Of a stretch of DNA of 6,576 bases, positions 5,230 to 6,576 are shown in pieces. Position 1 is the first letter of the stretch. The number at the start of each line of letters is the position of its first letter. The stretch comes from a bacterium (GTDB lineage: Bacteria; Patescibacteria; Paceibacteria; UBA9973; SBAW01), in assembly GCA_021825025.1 (NCBI GenBank), contig JAKAIP010000039.1:1-6576 (forward strand), given 5' to 3'. The notes beneath the pieces were generated by a model, which saw nothing but the letters and a program-made list of their open reading frames with translations, had not been told where the DNA came from and did not search any database. The position numbers and the translations under genes were made by a program.

Positions 5230-5475
5230 ATGGCAATCACCAAATCAGCAAAGAAGGCATTGCGCCAGGCAAAGCGAAAAAAGGCGATGAATGACCTTCG
5301 GAAGAAAGCGGTGCGCTCTGCTTTCAAACAAGTGCGTCTTGCGGCAAAAGGGGATACCAAAGTCCTCGCCGCTGCATATAAGGCGATTGATAAGGCTGCA
5401 AAGACAGGTGTTATCAAAAAGCATACGGCAGCTCGCCGTAAAGCAAAGGTGGCACGGATGCTCAAAAGCGCATAA
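5230..5475 (+). CDS. rpsT: 30S ribosomal protein S20
   Basis: The 81-residue, highly basic, all-helical protein starts MAITKSAKKALRQAKRKKAM and contains 'NDLRKKAVRSAFKQV' (21-35), 'AAYKAIDKAAKTGVIKKHTA' (48-67) and 'RRKAKVARML' (69-78). This is the S20 pattern, including the 'D-K-A-A-K-x-G-x-I-x-x-x-x-A-x-R-x-K-x-R' segment. S20 binds 16S rRNA early in 30S assembly. Length is slightly short but normal (usually 80-90). There is no Shine-Dalgarno sequence in the bases before ATG 5230, and the predicted promoter gives a message starting at or near the ATG. It is a single-gene transcription unit: the terminator begins 6 bp after the stop. Long minus-strand open frames across it are shadows. Confidence 0.97.
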   Translation: MAITKSAKKALRQAKRKKAMNDLRKKAVRSAFKQVRLAAKGDTKVLAAAYKAIDKAAKTGVIKKHTAARRKAKVARMLKSA

Positions 5476-5480
5476 ACAGT

Positions 5481-5511
5481 AAAACGCCTCGCGATTATCG
5501 CGAGGCGTTTT
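5481..5511. terminator. Bidirectional intrinsic terminator
   Basis: AAAACGCCTCGCG (5481-5493) pairs perfectly with CGCGAGGCGTTTT (5499-5511) around loop ATTAT, a 13-bp stem. The symmetric A4/T4 ends give a U-tract on both strands. It ends rpsT on the plus strand, and on the minus strand it lies one base after the stop of the helical-repeat gene. Confidence 0.93.
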
Positions 5512-5512
5512 G

Positions 5513-6238
5513 TTAGTGAGGAAGGAGCAGTTGAAGGAAGGGCGGCAGAGTTCTTCGCTTCCATTCTGCATTGATTTTGTAGAGCTGGTCTCGACTGCCA
5601 TGCGCATAGTGAAGGGCGAATCTCCTTGCTTCTGCGATGAGTTCGGTTGCGTGGTCGTGGTCGCCCAGTTTGTAGCTGAGCAGTGCGGCTCTGCGCAGTA
5701 CGCGAGAAAATTGCCGATATGCCAGGGTGCGATTGATCTCTGCTTGTACCCGCGTCTGCAAATGCAAAGCAGCAGCGATCTCTTCTTTACAGGCATCGAA
5801 CTCTCGTTCTAGGTAGTAGGTCTCTGCCATGCCAAGGTGCATGAGTGCTGCGGAATGAGGGAGTGGATTTTTTCGCTGTCCAAATTCCCAGAGAATTGGT
5901 GCATAAAACAGATCGTTTTTCGTGGGACGCACCCACAGCCATCGGCGTATGAGCACCGTGGCCAGCACGTCGCATTGCCCGTCAGACAGGGCATCGAATC
6001 CTTTTTTCTCGATGATGCCGAGAGTGGCGCGCGCATACTGTTTTGCCTGTGAAAATTCATATAGCGCGCGAATTGGATTGTGGAGCAATTGCGAAGCGTA
6101 ATGAGAGTAGAATGCGGTTGTGCGAAGCAGATACGCTTCCAGTAGTTTTCCTTCGGTCTCAAGCGTGTATGCTTGAGCGAGTTGCTCGGTAAGGCCGGCA
6201 GAATCTTTCTGCCACACCTGCTCGCCAGCAGTGATCAT
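5513..6238 (-). CDS. Hypothetical helical-repeat (TPR-like) protein
   Basis: I do not recognise the family of this 241-residue protein. It has no signal peptide or membrane helix and is rich in Ala, Leu, Glu and Arg, so it is probably a cytoplasmic alpha-solenoid. TPR-like spacing of small and aromatic residues appears at 131-160 ('LGMAETYY', then 'AAALHL') and at 174-208 ('LLSYKLGDHDHATELI', then 'EARRFAL'). A weaker unit lies near 17-45 ('AQAYTLETEGKLLEAYLL'). TPR-type solenoids bind other proteins; no partner is implied by the neighbours. The ATG at 6238 has a perfect AGGAGG four bases upstream (6243-6248), the strongest ribosome site in the window. The gene is monocistronic, with its own promoter and the shared terminator. 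Confidence 0.8.
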   Translation of the reverse strand: MITAGEQVWQKDSAGLTEQLAQAYTLETEGKLLEAYLLRTTAFYSHYASQLLHNPIRALYEFSQAKQYARATLGIIEKKGFDALSDGQCDVLATVLIRRWLWVRPTKNDLFYAPILWEFGQRKNPLPHSAALMHLGMAETYYLEREFDACKEEIAAALHLQTRVQAEINRTLAYRQFSRVLRRAALLSYKLGDHDHATELIAEARRFALHYAHGSRDQLYKINAEWKRRTLPPFLQLLLPH

Positions 6239-6242
6239 TCAT

Positions 6243-6248
6243 CCTCCT
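6243..6248 (-). promoter_or_regulatory. Perfect Shine-Dalgarno site of the helical-repeat gene
   Basis: AGGAGG on the minus strand lies four bases before ATG 6238 and fixes that start. Spacing is slightly short. It shows that this genome uses Shine-Dalgarno initiation for some genes even though most starts here lack it. Confidence 0.8.
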
Positions 6249-6279
6249 GCGATAGTGAAAGTACAAAAATGCTATCAAA

Positions 6280-6307
6280 ATAATAGCACATTTTTTATAA
6301 AAAGCAA
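6280..6307 (-). promoter_or_regulatory. Promoter of the helical-repeat gene
   Basis: On the minus strand TTGCTT (6307-6302) and TATTAT (6285-6280) are 16 bp apart. The -10 is extended by TGC, giving TGCTATTAT, close to the TGCTATAGT of the tRNA-Lys promoter. Predicted start is near 6273. An inverted repeat GCTAT-7-ATAGC (6271-6287) overlaps the -10 and could be an operator. Confidence 0.55.
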
Positions 6308-6314
6308 TATTGAG

Positions 6315-6386
6315 TGCCCCCGCGAGGAATCGAACCTCGATCTCAGGCTTCGGAGGCCTACGCTCTATCCGTTGAGCTACGGGGAC
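6315..6386 (-). tRNA. tRNA-Arg (anticodon CCG)
   Basis: The minus strand folds as a 72-base cloverleaf. The acceptor stem is GTCCCCG/CGGGGGC with one G.T pair. The D stem is GCTC/GAGC. The anticodon arm is TAGGC-CTCCGAA-GCCTG. The T arm is CGAGG-TTCGATT-CCTCG, with a four-base variable loop and discriminator A. Anticodon CCG reads CGG. CCA is not encoded (the discriminator is followed by CT). It lies nine bases downstream of the second tRNA-Arg, so both are probably cut from one transcript. Confidence 0.96.
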
Positions 6387-6395
6387 TCACGCAAG

Positions 6396-6467
6396 TCCTC
6401 TCGGTAGGAATCGAACCTACATTACAAGCTCCGCAAGCTTGCGTTCTATCCATTGAACTACGAGAGG
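6396..6467 (-). tRNA. tRNA-Arg (anticodon GCG)
   Basis: The minus strand folds as a 72-base cloverleaf with a perfect acceptor stem CCTCTCG/CGAGAGG, D stem GTTC/GAAC, anticodon arm CAAGC-TTGCGGA-GCTTG, T arm GTAGG-TTCGATT-CCTAC and discriminator A. The loop places GCG at positions 34-36, reading CGC and CGT. Most bacteria use an ACG tRNA with inosine for this box, so G34 is unusual. CCA is not encoded. The 5' end is 14 bp from the stop codon of the upstream minus-strand gene. Confidence 0.94.
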
Positions 6468-6474
6468 GTATATA

Positions 6475-6489
6475 GGTTGTATCACAACC
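6475..6489. repeat. Short hairpin spanning a stop codon upstream of tRNA-Arg(GCG)
   Basis: GGTTGT (6475-6480), ATC, ACAACC (6484-6489) form a perfect 6-bp stem with a 3-base loop. On the minus strand the TGA stop of the upstream gene (6484-6482) lies at the stem-loop junction. No T-tract follows, so it is not a clear terminator. It may mark RNA processing between the message and the tRNAs, or be chance. Confidence 0.4.
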
Positions 6490-6576
6490 CGAAGATTTCA
6501 GCGAGACTATCCATGAGGTGCGGCTGCGATTCAATTTCTTTTACTTGTAGGCTTAATCGGTCTCGCACGGTTTCTG
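6482..6576 (-). CDS. C-terminal fragment of an unidentified gene
   Basis: A minus-strand frame enters from the right edge and stops at TGA (6484-6482), giving 30 residues that begin ETVRDRLSLQVKEIE and end MDSLAEIFGL. The stretch is amphipathic and probably helical, with charged heptad-like spacing. I recognise no family. Coding is likely but not certain from so short a piece. Its end lies 14 bp upstream of the tRNA-Arg pair. Confidence 0.5.
   Translation of the reverse strand, partial: ETVRDRLSLQVKEIESQPHLMDSLAEIFGL

Noticed and set aside
5245..5796. Long minus-strand open frames across rpsT and the terminator
   Set aside because: They are antisense to a certain ribosomal protein gene and pass through the terminator; Cys/Arg/Phe-rich shadow translations.
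1..6576. CRISPR array, transposon ends or recoded UGA codons
   Set aside because: No spaced direct repeats or terminal inverted repeats were seen, and all recognised proteins are full length under the standard code with TGA used as a stop.

Overview
The window looks like a compact chromosomal segment of a small-genome bacterium, most likely of the candidate phyla radiation (Patescibacteria, Parcubacteria-like). That placement is an inference from four things: tightly packed and overlapping genes; a short MurE-like ligase without the usual N-terminal domain; three tRNA genes with no encoded CCA; and few Shine-Dalgarno sites, with at least one gene apparently leaderless. The genetic code appears standard, because TAA, TAG and TGA all end recognisable genes.

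Left part (1-860, + strand). The window opens in the last 40 codons of a gene resembling the C-terminus of the DNA polymerase III delta subunit. A tRNA-Lys(TTT) with its own promoter follows. One base after the tRNA begins an AT-rich gene for a two-helix membrane protein with a winged-helix-like tail. Its base composition differs sharply from everything else here, so it is the best candidate for acquired DNA.

Middle-left (855-2270). A ZIP-family metal transporter (-) and a DUF167/YggU-family gene (+) diverge from a 109-bp region that carries an 18-bp inverted repeat. The DUF167 gene overlaps, tail to tail, a small CxxC...HxxxxH zinc-finger-like gene on the minus strand.

Central minus-strand operon (5205 down to 2270): ruvA, a MurE-like Mur ligase (joined by an ATGA stop/start overlap), a 79-residue single-helix membrane protein, a DoxX-family membrane protein, and a SpoU/TrmH-type RNA 2'-O-methyltransferase. 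Junctions are 3-5 bp gaps or short overlaps, so one transcript probably serves all five. The mixture of DNA repair, cell-wall and RNA-modification functions looks like genome compaction rather than one pathway.

Right part (5206-6576). rpsT (ribosomal protein S20) diverges from ruvA across only 24 bp, with a promoter that places transcription start on its ATG. It shares a strong bidirectional terminator with an unrecognised helical-repeat protein gene read the other way. Upstream of that gene lie two tandem tRNA-Arg genes (CCG and GCG anticodons, minus strand) and the last 30 codons of an unidentified minus-strand gene.

No CRISPR array, transposase, integrase or recognisable defence operon is visible. 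The novelty candidates are the tRNA-abutting membrane/winged-helix gene, the MurE variant and the small membrane-anchor protein.
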